This document shows positions 52,858-61,805 of a stretch of DNA of 64,000 nucleotides, one piece after another. Made by a program: the position numbers and the translations under genes. Origin of the DNA: JAVVHH01 sp964613945 (GTDB taxonomy: Bacteria; Pseudomonadota; Alphaproteobacteria; Acetobacterales; Acetobacteraceae); assembly GCA_964613945.1 (NCBI GenBank), contig CAZTJC010000011.1, positions 55,477 to 119,476 of the forward strand, read 5' to 3'. Position 1 is the stretch's first letter. Each line of letters begins with the position of its first letter. Under the pieces are notes generated by a model. It worked only from the letters and a program-made list of their open reading frames with translations. It was not told the origin of the DNA and made no database searches.

Positions 52858-54284
52858 TGCTCGACGATACGCCACATGGCGAGTTGCTCGCCGCATTGCA
52901 CGCCGTGTTGGGCGACCGCGGCATGCTGCTCGGCGCCGACACCGGGGCCTACTGCCACGACTGGCGCGACCTTTATCACGGTGCCACCCCGGTCGTGATC
53001 CGACCCGGCGACGTGCCAGAGCTTTCCGCCGCGGTGAAGATCTGTGCTGCCCGCGGTGTCGCCATGGTGCCGCAGGGTGGCAACACCAGCATGGTCGGTG
53101 GTGCCGTGCCCGATGAAAGCGGTGGCCAAGTCGTGGTCAGCCTTGCCCGGCTGAACCGCCTTCGCGACCTCGATCCGGTGGACATGAGCATGGTCGTGGA
53201 GGCCGGCGTGCCCTGGCAGACGGCCCAGGCCCATGCCGCAGCGGCCGGGCTGCTGCTGCCGCTGTCGATCAGCAGCGAAGGCACTGCCCAGGTCGGCGGC
53301 ATCCTGTCGACCAATGCCGGCGGCAACAACACCCTACGCTACGGCAATGCCCGCGAGCTGGTGCTCGGGATTGAAGCCGTCATGCCGGATGGCGAGGTGC
53401 TTCACGCGCTTCGACGCCTGCGCAAGGACAATACCGGCTATGCCCTGCGTCATATGCTGATCGGCGCCGAAGGCACCCTGGGCTTCATCACCGCCGCCGT
53501 GCTGAAGCTGGTGCCGCGCCCGGTCGAGACGGCGGTGGCGCTCTGCGGCGTTCCCTCGCCCGAAGCGGCGACCGAGCTGTTCCGCATGTTCCAGCGGCAC
53601 GACGGTGCCGCGATCCAGGCCTTTGAGTTCATGTCCGGCACCGGCATGGGCTTCGTCCTAGCGCACATTCCTGGCGCCACCCTGCCACTGGCCAGCCCGG
53701 CGCAGCATTACGCCCTAATCGAACTCGCCACCACGCGGGAAGGAGCCGGCCTCCGTGCCTCGCTGGAAACCGTGCTCGAAGCGGCCTTGGAGGCTGGCCT
53801 GGTCGAGGATGCCGCCATCGCCGAAAGCGGCGCCCAGCGCGACGCGATCTGGAAACTGCGCGAGGAACATGCCGAAGCGCAGAAGCGCGCCGGTGCCAGC
53901 ATCAAGAACGACGTTTCCGTCCCGATCGCCCGCGTCGCCGAGCTGATCGCGCGCGCCTCCGCCGCCTGCATCGCCTTGATCCCCGGCACCCGCCCGGTGC
54001 CCTTCGGCCATCTCGGCGACGGCAACATCCACTTCAACCTCGAGCAGCCCATCGACATGGACGCTGCGGCTTTCCTCGCCCGCAGCGACGAGGTCATGCA
54101 CACCGTCAACGACATCGTCCACGACCTCGACGGCAGCTTCAGCGCCGAACACGGCGTCGGTCGCCTCAAGACCGGCATGATGCCCGAATGGCGCGGCGGC
54201 GCCGAACTCGACACGATGCGGCGCATCAAGGCAGCGCTCGACCCCCAAGGCCTGATGAACCCGGGCAAGCTCCTCCCCGCGTGA
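52857..54284 (+). CDS. FAD-binding oxidoreductase (D-2-hydroxyacid dehydrogenase type)
   Basis: The 475-residue product is a flavoprotein of the GlcD/D-lactate/D-2-hydroxyglutarate dehydrogenase group. It has the FAD-binding VVIRPGDVPELSAAVKICAARG, PQGGNTSMVGGAVP, LSISSEGTAQVGGILSTNAGGNN and GAEGTLGFITAAVLKL, and a C-terminal FGHLGDGNIHFN with metal-binding histidines plus EHGVGRLK. The precise 2-hydroxyacid is not determinable. The ATG at 52857 overlaps the ligase stop by one base. Confidence 0.9.
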   Translation: MLDDTPHGELLAALHAVLGDRGMLLGADTGAYCHDWRDLYHGATPVVIRPGDVPELSAAVKICAARGVAMVPQGGNTSMVGGAVPDESGGQVVVSLARLNRLRDLDPVDMSMVVEAGVPWQTAQAHAAAAGLLLPLSISSEGTAQVGGILSTNAGGNNTLRYGNARELVLGIEAVMPDGEVLHALRRLRKDNTGYALRHMLIGAEGTLGFITAAVLKLVPRPVETAVALCGVPSPEAATELFRMFQRHDGAAIQAFEFMSGTGMGFVLAHIPGATLPLASPAQHYALIELATTREGAGLRASLETVLEAALEAGLVEDAAIAESGAQRDAIWKLREEHAEAQKRAGASIKNDVSVPIARVAELIARASAACIALIPGTRPVPFGHLGDGNIHFNLEQPIDMDAAAFLARSDEVMHTVNDIVHDLDGSFSAEHGVGRLKTGMMPEWRGGAELDTMRRIKAALDPQGLMNPGKLLPA

Positions 54285-54331
54285 CCCGGCCAGCCATGGC
54301 GCCCGCGCAGCCGCTTCCGTAAGCTGGCGTC

Positions 54332-55477
54332 ATGTCCCGCCCACTCGTTCCGACCATCGCCTCCACGCTCGACCGTTACGTGTTCCGTCAACTCCTGGTG
54401 GCGCTCGTCTCCGTCACGATCGGCCTAGTCGCTCTCATCTGGCTGACGCAATCGCTGCGGCTGATCGAGCTCGTGCTCAACCGTGGGCTATCCATCCGCG
54501 TGTTCCTTGAGCTGACCGGGCTGCTGATCCCGAACTTCATCGCCGTCATCCTGCCGATCACGGTCTTCGTCGTCGTCCAGTTCGTCTATCAGCGCCTGTC
54601 CGGCGATCGAGAGCTGACCGTCATGCGCGCGGCAGGCATCTCGTCCTGGCGGCTGTCCCGCGCGGCGCTGACGCTCACGCTCGGCGTGGTCGTCACCTGC
54701 TACACGCTGAACCTGTGGCTGGTGCCGGTCAGCTACACGGCGTTCCGCGAGTACCAGTTCGAGATCCGCAACCGCCTGGCGGCATTCCTGCTGCAGGACG
54801 GCGTGTTCACCCCGATTTCCGAGGACCTCACCGTCTACATCCGCGGCCGCGACCGCGACGGCACCCTGCGCGGCATCCTGGTCGAGGACGCGCGCCAGAA
54901 GAACAGCCGCGCCACGATCCTGGCCGAAACCGGCCGCCTGGTCGATGGCCGCGACGGCCCGCGCGTCGTGCTGCACAATGGCAGCCGCCAGCAGATCGAC
55001 CGCGTCAGCGGCCGGCTCAACGTGCTGACCTTTACCGAGAACACCATCGACCTGGCGACCACCAACAAGGCGAACGAGCAGCGTTACCGCGATGCCGCCG
55101 AGATGACGACCGACGAGTTGCTGTCCCCGCCATCGACCGTGTTCGCGCGCGACATCGGCAAGCTCAAGGTCGAAGGACACCGCCGGCTGACCACCCCGCT
55201 GACGGCGGCCAGCTTCGCGATGGTGGCGCTGCTTTCCGTGCTGTCCGGCCGGTTCCAGCGGCATGGCAACATCGTTCGTCCGCTGCTCGCCGTGCTGAGC
55301 GTCGTCGGCCTGCTGGCGCTCGGGCTAGCGATCGGCAACCTGGCGGCGCGGCAGACCGAGCTGATCCCGCTGATCTACGTTCACGCGACGGTTCCGGGGC
55401 TGCTCTGCGCTTGGCGTCTGTACGGGTCGGAGATCACGCTGCGCCGCCGCCGCCGGGTGCTGGCGCAACCGGCGTGA
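54332..55477 (+). CDS. lptF: LPS export permease LptF
   Basis: LptF is one of two permeases (with LptG) of the LptBFG transporter that extracts lipopolysaccharide from the inner membrane. The 381-residue product has six membrane segments in two groups of three (about 20-110 and 290-370), with LDRYVFRQLLVAL at the start, ELTVMRAAGIS in the coupling-helix region and a large periplasmic beta-jellyroll loop between. It fits the YjgP/YjgQ family; LptF is chosen by sequence character. No lptG lies next to it; rmuC follows with a GTGA overlap. Confidence 0.88.
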   Translation: MSRPLVPTIASTLDRYVFRQLLVALVSVTIGLVALIWLTQSLRLIELVLNRGLSIRVFLELTGLLIPNFIAVILPITVFVVVQFVYQRLSGDRELTVMRAAGISSWRLSRAALTLTLGVVVTCYTLNLWLVPVSYTAFREYQFEIRNRLAAFLLQDGVFTPISEDLTVYIRGRDRDGTLRGILVEDARQKNSRATILAETGRLVDGRDGPRVVLHNGSRQQIDRVSGRLNVLTFTENTIDLATTNKANEQRYRDAAEMTTDELLSPPSTVFARDIGKLKVEGHRRLTTPLTAASFAMVALLSVLSGRFQRHGNIVRPLLAVLSVVGLLALGLAIGNLAARQTELIPLIYVHATVPGLLCAWRLYGSEITLRRRRRVLAQPA

Positions 55478-56670
55478 TCGACCCGGTCCTTGCCGCCCTC
55501 ATCCTGCTGCTGGTGCTGGCAGCGATCATCATCACCCTGCAGCTCCGCGGGCCCGCCCGGCAGGAGCACATGCTGCACATGCTGGAGTATGCCATCGACC
55601 AGGCGCGGGCCGATGCGGAGACGACGCGCGGGTTGATGACCGGCAGCGAACGGGCGCTGGCCGGGTCGCTGGCAGCGCTGTCCTCGACCATGATCCGCGA
55701 TCAGGGGGAAGCGCGCGCCCTGCTGGAAACCAAGCTGCGCGAGATGAGCGAGCAGGCGGCGCTGCGGCTGGGCGCGATCCAGAATGCGGTCAGCGAAACG
55801 CTGGCGACCACGGTCGAGAAGCAGATGACCGGCAGCTTTCAGCGCGTGATCGATCAGTTCGGCCAGGTGCAGAAGGCGATGACCGACGTCCAGGCAGTGA
55901 CGGCGCAGATCGGCGACCTCAAGCGCATCTTCTCCAACGTCAAGCAGCGCGGCACCTGGGGCGAGACGCATCTGCGCGCGCTGCTGGAGGACATGTTCCC
56001 GCAAGGCGGCTGGGAAGCGAACCGCAAGCTGCGCGAGGGCAGCGACGAGATCGTCGAGTTCGCCATCGTCATGCCGGTGCGCGGCGCCGACCGTCCCCTG
56101 CTGGCGCTGGATGCGAAGTTCCCGGTCGAGGATTACGACCGGCTGCTGCTCGCCGCCGAGGCCGGCGATGCCGACGGCGAACGCGCAGCCCGGCGCGGCT
56201 TGGAGATCCGCCTCCGAGGCGAGGCCCGCAAGATCGGCGAGAAATACGTCGTTCCGCCGGTCACGGTCGATTTCGCGGTCATGTACCTGCCCACCGACGG
56301 CCTCTACGTCGAAGCCGCGCGCATCCCCGGCCTGATCGAAAGCCTCAATCGCGAGCACCGGGTGCTGGTCATGGGGCCGAGCCTGGCGCCGGCCTTGCTG
56401 CGCACGATCCTGCTCGGCACGCTGACCCTTTCCATCGAGCAACGGGCACACGATATCCAGAATCTGCTCGGTGCCGTGCGGTCGGAAATGCTGAAGATGG
56501 ACGGCGCCCTCGGCAAGCTCGCTTCCAATGCCGAGAAGATGACTCGCTCGGTGGAGATGGTGCGACAGAGGACGCGGGTGCTGGATCGCAAGCTGCGGTC
56601 CGTTACTGCGATGGAGGCCGTGGAGGCCGAAGTGTTGCTGGAGCTGGAATCGCTCGTCGAAGAGGAATGA
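55474..56670 (+). CDS. rmuC: DNA recombination protein RmuC homologue
   Basis: The 398-residue product has an N-terminal membrane segment (about 3-22), a long coiled coil (about 30-150) and the RmuC nuclease-like domain with GTWGETHLRALLEDMFPQGG, LALDAKFPVEDYDRLL and AVMYLPTDGLYVEAAR. RmuC limits inversion recombination at short repeats. The GTG start at 55474 overlaps the lptF stop as GTGA. The stop overlaps the following small membrane protein gene. Confidence 0.93.
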   Translation: MIDPVLAALILLLVLAAIIITLQLRGPARQEHMLHMLEYAIDQARADAETTRGLMTGSERALAGSLAALSSTMIRDQGEARALLETKLREMSEQAALRLGAIQNAVSETLATTVEKQMTGSFQRVIDQFGQVQKAMTDVQAVTAQIGDLKRIFSNVKQRGTWGETHLRALLEDMFPQGGWEANRKLREGSDEIVEFAIVMPVRGADRPLLALDAKFPVEDYDRLLLAAEAGDADGERAARRGLEIRLRGEARKIGEKYVVPPVTVDFAVMYLPTDGLYVEAARIPGLIESLNREHRVLVMGPSLAPALLRTILLGTLTLSIEQRAHDIQNLLGAVRSEMLKMDGALGKLASNAEKMTRSVEMVRQRTRVLDRKLRSVTAMEAVEAEVLLELESLVEEE

Positions 56671-57149
56671 CCATGTCCGTGACCGTAGCGCGCCTTTCCT
56701 CCCTGCCCGTCGCCCGCCGTGGCGTTTCCGCGCGCTGGGGTCGATCGGCCATCGTGCTGGCGTTGCTGGCTGGAGGCGTGGGCGGCCTCATGCTGGGTGC
56801 CAGCGCCGCTCCCACCGGATACGAAGCCGAGCTGACGCATTTGCTGCGCGCGATGGCGGTCCTCAAGCTCTCGTTCGTCGCCGCAGCGGCCGGGACCATC
56901 CTGTGGCGGCTGCAGGCACCGGTCTCCGGGCCGATGCTCGCTGCCTACGCGCTGACCTGCGCCGCCATGGCCGCGGGCCCCGGAATGATCTGGTATCTGG
57001 CTCATCTCGGTCCGGCATCGCTGCTTCTGCACGGCGGTGTGGCGGTGTCAGCGCTGCTGCTCTGGCGCGAAGGGGCAGTCGCCCGCTTGCTGGAAGACGT
57101 CATCACGCGCCGCCGCGCTGCCATCCGGAATCGGCCCGTACGGCCCTGA
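56667..57149 (+). CDS. Uncharacterised small membrane protein
   Basis: The 160-residue product has a basic N-terminal tail and about four hydrophobic segments: AIVLALLAGGVGGLMLGA, AMAVLKLSFVAAAAGTIL, LAAYALTCAAMAAGPGMIW and ASLLLHGGVAVSALLLW. No cysteine, catalytic or sorting motif is seen. The ATG at 56667 overlaps the rmuC stop as ATGA. I do not recognise the family. Confidence 0.7.
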   Translation: MTMSVTVARLSSLPVARRGVSARWGRSAIVLALLAGGVGGLMLGASAAPTGYEAELTHLLRAMAVLKLSFVAAAAGTILWRLQAPVSGPMLAAYALTCAAMAAGPGMIWYLAHLGPASLLLHGGVAVSALLLWREGAVARLLEDVITRRRAAIRNRPVRP

Positions 57150-57216
57150 CGGCGGCATTGCCGCGACCGGCAAGCGTGGCTAGACGAACCCATCGATAGA
57201 ACGAGGTTGGTCGCGG

Positions 57217-58002
57217 GTGTTGCTCCGTCGTAAGTTGACTGTCGTGCTTCCGGCATACAATGCGGTCTCGACGCTCGAGCGGACCGTCGCCGAGATCCCG
57301 CGCGACGTCGTCGACGACATCATCCTGACCGACGACTACAGCAGCGACGCAACGGCGGACCTGTCCCGCCGCCTGGGCCTGCATACCATCCGGCACGACC
57401 GCAACCGCGGCTACGGCGGCAACCAGAAGACCTGCTATGCCGCCGCCCTGGCCCGCGGGGCGGACATCGTTGTCATGCTGCATCCGGACTACCAGTATTC
57501 ACCCAAGCTCGTCACCGCGATGGCGTCCATGATCGCCAGCGACCACTACGACGTCGTGCTCGGCTCGCGCATTCTCGGCAATGGGGCACTGTCCGGCGGC
57601 ATGCCGCTCTACAAATACCTGGCCAATCGCGGGCTGACCCTGGTGGAGAACCTCCTCGCCGGCCAGACGTTGTCGGAATACCATACCGGCTACCGCGCCT
57701 GGAGCCGGCATGCGCTGGAGCGGCTGCCGATCCTACGGTGCTCGGACGATTTCGTGTTCGACAACCAGATGTTGGCCCAGGCGATCAGCCTGAAGTTCAA
57801 CATCGGCGAGATCTCCTGCCCCACGAGGTATTTTCCAGGCGCCTCGAGCATCAACTTCCGCCGCAGCGTCACCTACGGACTCGGCGTGCTCAACACCGCT
57901 GGCAAGTTGTTCCTGGATCGGACCGGCATCGCACGGTCGTCCCTGTTCGAGGACACGGTCGAAGGCCGGTTGCCTCTGGGAGAGAGACAGCCGGCCGAGT
58001 GA
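57217..58002 (+). CDS. Family 2 glycosyltransferase
   Basis: The 261-residue product has the GT-A fold of GT2 enzymes such as dolichyl-phosphate mannosyltransferases: VVLPAYNAVSTLERTV, the DDYSSDAT nucleotide-binding region, RNRGYGGNQKTCYAAAL, MLHPDYQYSPKL with the metal-binding DxD-like site, and GSRILGNGALSGGMPLYKYLANRGLT. It probably transfers a sugar from a nucleotide donor to a lipid or glycan. It may belong with the O-glycosylation ligase, five genes upstream, but this is positional inference. The start is GTG at 57217. Confidence 0.88.
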   Translation: MLLRRKLTVVLPAYNAVSTLERTVAEIPRDVVDDIILTDDYSSDATADLSRRLGLHTIRHDRNRGYGGNQKTCYAAALARGADIVVMLHPDYQYSPKLVTAMASMIASDHYDVVLGSRILGNGALSGGMPLYKYLANRGLTLVENLLAGQTLSEYHTGYRAWSRHALERLPILRCSDDFVFDNQMLAQAISLKFNIGEISCPTRYFPGASSINFRRSVTYGLGVLNTAGKLFLDRTGIARSSLFEDTVEGRLPLGERQPAE

Positions 58003-58008
58003 ACGGGC

Positions 58009-60375
58009 TTAGCCTAGCAAGGCTTGGGCGCACGCATCCAGGATCGCTTCCACGTCCATGCCGTATTCGCGGTAAAGGTCCGGCAGGTCGCCGCTCTGCC
58101 CGAACCGGTCCGGCCCGAGCGGCACCACCCGCTGACCGCGGACCGCGCCGAGCCAGGAATGGGCGGCCGGATGGCCGTCGAGGATGGTGACCAACGCCGC
58201 GCCCGGTGCCAGCGGTGCCAGCAACCGTTCGACGTGCGACACGGAAGCCGTTCCGTTCCGCCGCGCGCGCGCAGCCTCGAGCCAACCCGCATGCAACCGG
58301 TCCGCACTCGTCAGCGCCAACAATCCGGCCTCCGGCACGTCCTCGCGCAGCGCCTCGAACGCCGCTTCCGCCTCCGGCGCGACCGGTCCCTGATAGGCCA
58401 GCGCGATCGGAGCGCCCTTGCCCGGTGGCACCACCCAGTGGCCACCGGCGATGACGGCCGCCGGGTCGAGCGTACGGTCGGGCTGTTGCAGCTGCCGGGT
58501 CGATAGGCGGAGCCACACGGCGGAGCCATCGGGCTGCTGCATGTGGTGCAGCCCGTGGCGCAGCAGGATCGCGAGTTCGTCCACGTAGGTCGGTTCAAAG
58601 CTGGCCAGCCGATCCGCCGCCATGCCGATCAACGGCGTGTTGAGGCTTTGATGCTGCCCGCCCTCCGGCGCCAGCGACAAGCCGCTTGGCGTGGACACCA
58701 GCATGAAGCGTGCATCCTGGTAGCAGGCGTAGATGAGCGCATCGAGGCCGCGGTTGACGAACGGATCGTACACCGTTCCGATCGGCAGCAGGCGCGCACC
58801 GGTCAGGTGATGCTGCAGCCCCATCGAGGCCAGGATCAGGAACAAGTTCTGCTCGGCGATCCCCAATTCGACGTGCTGCCCGGTCGGCGACATGCCCCAA
58901 CGCTGCGCGCTGGCCAGCTTGGCGTCGCGGAACACGTCGTTGCGGGTATGCCGGTCGAACACGCCGCGGCGGTTCACCCACGGCCCGAGATTGGTGGAGA
59001 CCGTCACGTCCGGGCTAGTGGTGACGATGTGCTTGGCCAACTCGCCGCATAGTCCCTCGCCGCGCCCGATCTCGGCCAGGATGTCGCCGAAACCCTGCTG
59101 GGTGCTGTATTTCCGTCCCGCTGATTTCGGCCTCGGCAGCACGTCCGGCACCGGCACGATCGCGGCATCCAGCTTACGCCCGGCCGGCGTCAGCTTGGTG
59201 GCGAACGGCGCCCGGTCGATCACCGCCTGGAACGCCTCGGCAGACAGGTCCAACCCTTCGGCGATATCCCATTCATGACCCGGCCGGATCCGCATCTTCT
59301 CGCGGAAGCCGTCCATCTGATCCCGGGTCATCATCCCGGAATGGTTGTCCTTGTGCCCGGCAAACGGCAGCCCCATGCCCTTGACGGTATAGGCGATGAA
59401 GCACGTCGGCTGGTCGCCATCGGCATCGGCCTGGCGGAAGCTCTCGATCAGGTAATCGACGTCGTGGCCACCAAGGTTGTTCATCAGGTCGGCGAGTTCG
59501 TCATCCGTCAGCGGATCGATGATCGCCCGCAACCCGGCCTCGCGCCCGAGATCGGATAGCAGCGCGTTGCGCCATGCCGCTCCACCCTGGAAGGTCAGCG
59601 CGGAATACAGGCTGTTGGGGCAATCGTCGATCCAGCGGCGCAACACGTCGCCACCCTCGCGCTCGAACGCCGCCTGCAGCTTGCGGCCATATTTCAGGGT
59701 GTAGACGTTCCACCCCATGTCGCGGAACAGCCCCTCGATGCGGCCGAACAGCCGATCCGGCACGACGCTGTCGAGGCTCTGGCGGTTGTAGTCGATCACC
59801 CACCAGACGTTGCGGACGTCGTGCTTCCAGCCTTCGAGCAGTGCCTCGTAGATGTTGCCTTCGTCCAACTCGGCATCGCCGCAGAGCGCGATCTGCCGGC
59901 CCGGCGGCAGACCGGCGTCCAGCTCGTGCAGCCGCACGTAATCCTGCATCAGCGCATTGAAGCTGGTCAGCGCGACGCCGAGCCCGACGGAGCCGGTGGA
60001 GAAATCCACCTCCGGCCCGTCCTTGGTGCGGCTCGGATAGCTCTGTACGCCACCCATCTGGCGCAGCCCGGCCATCTTGTCAGACGTCTGCCGACCGAAC
60101 AGCAGGTTGATGGCGTGGAACACTGGCCCGGCATGCGGCTTGACCGCCACCCGGTCCTGCGGCTTGAGGATCGAGAAATAGAGCGCCGTCATCACGCTGA
60201 TGATGCTGGCGCAACTCGCCTGGTGCCCGCCGACCTTCAGCCCGTCGCGGTTGGGCCGGACATGGTTGGCGTTGTGGATCATCCAGGCCGACAGCCACAG
60301 CAGCTTGCGCTCGACCTGCTTCAGGCCGGACAGATGGTCCGGCGGCAGCTTAACAATCGGCGCGGGCGCGTTCAT
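58009..60375 (-). CDS. Thiamine-diphosphate enzyme, transketolase/pyruvate dehydrogenase E1 (AceE-like)
   Basis: The 788-residue product binds thiamine diphosphate: GDAELDEGNIYEALLEGW (about 166-183) with downstream NRQSLD (about 198) is the GDG-type motif. The start has KVGGHQASCASIISVMTALYF and HAGPVFHAINLLFGRQ, close to the transketolase-like AceE group. The second half has VELGIAEQNLFLILASMGL, typical of the pyrimidine-binding domain. It could be a pyruvate dehydrogenase-type E1 or a transketolase-like enzyme; the substrate is unclear. Its ATG overlaps the malonyl-CoA decarboxylase stop as ATGA. Confidence 0.85.
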   Translation of the reverse strand: MNAPAPIVKLPPDHLSGLKQVERKLLWLSAWMIHNANHVRPNRDGLKVGGHQASCASIISVMTALYFSILKPQDRVAVKPHAGPVFHAINLLFGRQTSDKMAGLRQMGGVQSYPSRTKDGPEVDFSTGSVGLGVALTSFNALMQDYVRLHELDAGLPPGRQIALCGDAELDEGNIYEALLEGWKHDVRNVWWVIDYNRQSLDSVVPDRLFGRIEGLFRDMGWNVYTLKYGRKLQAAFEREGGDVLRRWIDDCPNSLYSALTFQGGAAWRNALLSDLGREAGLRAIIDPLTDDELADLMNNLGGHDVDYLIESFRQADADGDQPTCFIAYTVKGMGLPFAGHKDNHSGMMTRDQMDGFREKMRIRPGHEWDIAEGLDLSAEAFQAVIDRAPFATKLTPAGRKLDAAIVPVPDVLPRPKSAGRKYSTQQGFGDILAEIGRGEGLCGELAKHIVTTSPDVTVSTNLGPWVNRRGVFDRHTRNDVFRDAKLASAQRWGMSPTGQHVELGIAEQNLFLILASMGLQHHLTGARLLPIGTVYDPFVNRGLDALIYACYQDARFMLVSTPSGLSLAPEGGQHQSLNTPLIGMAADRLASFEPTYVDELAILLRHGLHHMQQPDGSAVWLRLSTRQLQQPDRTLDPAAVIAGGHWVVPPGKGAPIALAYQGPVAPEAEAAFEALREDVPEAGLLALTSADRLHAGWLEAARARRNGTASVSHVERLLAPLAPGAALVTILDGHPAAHSWLGAVRGQRVVPLGPDRFGQSGDLPDLYREYGMDVEAILDACAQALLG

Positions 60376-61775
60376 GACCAGCCCCGCGCGAGCCGTCGCA
60401 CCGCGGTACTGGCATTGCGGCGACCGGCGCCGGCATAGTCCTCGTGGTAGTCCTCGATCTTGGCGGGGTCGTAGAGATAGTTGACCATCAGCGTCGCGCT
60501 CGCCTTGGCGCCTTTCTCGGACGTGTCGGCCAACGCCATCAGCCGCTCGACGCGGGCGCCGTTGGACAGGTGGAAGTGCGCCACCGGGTCGAGCGCCCGC
60601 TTGCCGCGGCTCTCGTTCAGCAGGTAACGCGCCGCTAGTCGGATCAGCACCGGCTCGGCGGCACGGGTCATGGTCGCATCGCGGAACCAGCCGCGCTTGG
60701 TGATGATGTTCCGGAGCGCCGTCGCCCCGCTTTCCGGTGCCGGGCCGTCAGTAGGTGCCGCGGTGCGCAGCGACGACGCCTCCTCCTCGCTCAGCAGGTT
60801 CGGCTCGTCGGCGAGCAGCTTGGCGTCCAGCCACTTCCGGTAGCCTGGGATCGGTGACAGCGTGGCGAAGTTCTTGAGGTTGCGGAACTCGCTGCCGAGC
60901 AACTCCACCACGCGCTTGATCAGGAAGTTGCCGAAGCTGATGCCGTTCAGCCCGCGCTGGCAGTTGCTGATAGAGTAGAAGATCGCCGTGTCGGCCTGCT
61001 TGGGGTCGAGAAGCGGCGCCTTCTTGTCGAGTAACTGCTGCACGCTGCCGGCCAGCCCGGAGACGAGCGCGACCTCGACGAAGATCAGCGGCTCGTTCGG
61101 CATGCGCGGGTGGAACAGCGCGTAGCAGCGTCGGTCGCTGTCGAGTCGGTTCTTGAGGTCGCTCCACGACCGGATTTCATGCACCGCCTCGTAGCCGACC
61201 AGGCGCTCGAGCAGAACGGCCGGGCTGTTCCAGTCAATGCGCTCGAGCTGAAGGAAGCCGATGTCGAACCAGTTGCTCAGCAGCCAGCGCAGGTCGTTCT
61301 CGAGCCCGGCCAGATGCGGATCGTCGCCGCTCAGGTCCTGCAGCGTGGCGCGCAGGTCGACGAGGAACTTCATCCCGTCCGGGATGGTGGTGAACTGGGT
61401 GAGCAGCTTGGCGCGCGGCGGCTCCAGGGCGCGACGCAACGCCACCGTCGCCTTGGCGCGCTCGCCGTCGTCCGGCGCGGCGATCAGGGTGTCGTAGGCT
61501 TGGGCGATGGTCGCCGGGTCGTTGTCGAAGCTGGCCAGGTCCTGCAGGAAGTCCCGGCGGCCCTTGTCGTCGAGGCCGAGATAGGTCTGCGCCAGCTTGG
61601 CGGCGCGGTTGCGGGCGCTGACCTCGCCGCCCCTGGCGTTCAGGCAGGCGCGCATCTGCGCCAGGATGCTCTGGTCGTCGTCGGGCACGGTAGACGCCAT
61701 GTCGCGCCACACCGTGGCGATGCGGCGAATGGCGCGGTCGAAGAGGCCGATCGGCGCGGCGGCAGTTTCGCTCAT
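60372..61775 (-). CDS. Malonyl-CoA decarboxylase
   Basis: This enzyme decarboxylates malonyl-CoA to acetyl-CoA and CO2. The 467-residue product matches the MCD family: an N-terminal four-helix region, then the acyltransferase-like catalytic domain with PLIFVEVALVSGL, FYSISNCQRGLNGISFGNFLIKR (catalytic serine region) and HFHLSNGARVERL (catalytic histidine). The ATG at 61775 was preferred over one four codons earlier because GGAG is six bases upstream. It is coupled to the thiamine-diphosphate enzyme downstream. Confidence 0.93.
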   Translation of the reverse strand: MSETAAAPIGLFDRAIRRIATVWRDMASTVPDDDQSILAQMRACLNARGGEVSARNRAAKLAQTYLGLDDKGRRDFLQDLASFDNDPATIAQAYDTLIAAPDDGERAKATVALRRALEPPRAKLLTQFTTIPDGMKFLVDLRATLQDLSGDDPHLAGLENDLRWLLSNWFDIGFLQLERIDWNSPAVLLERLVGYEAVHEIRSWSDLKNRLDSDRRCYALFHPRMPNEPLIFVEVALVSGLAGSVQQLLDKKAPLLDPKQADTAIFYSISNCQRGLNGISFGNFLIKRVVELLGSEFRNLKNFATLSPIPGYRKWLDAKLLADEPNLLSEEEASSLRTAAPTDGPAPESGATALRNIITKRGWFRDATMTRAAEPVLIRLAARYLLNESRGKRALDPVAHFHLSNGARVERLMALADTSEKGAKASATLMVNYLYDPAKIEDYHEDYAGAGRRNASTAVRRLARGWS

Positions 61776-61805
61776 GGGAGGCTCCAAGATCCCCCCGACT
61801 ATACC

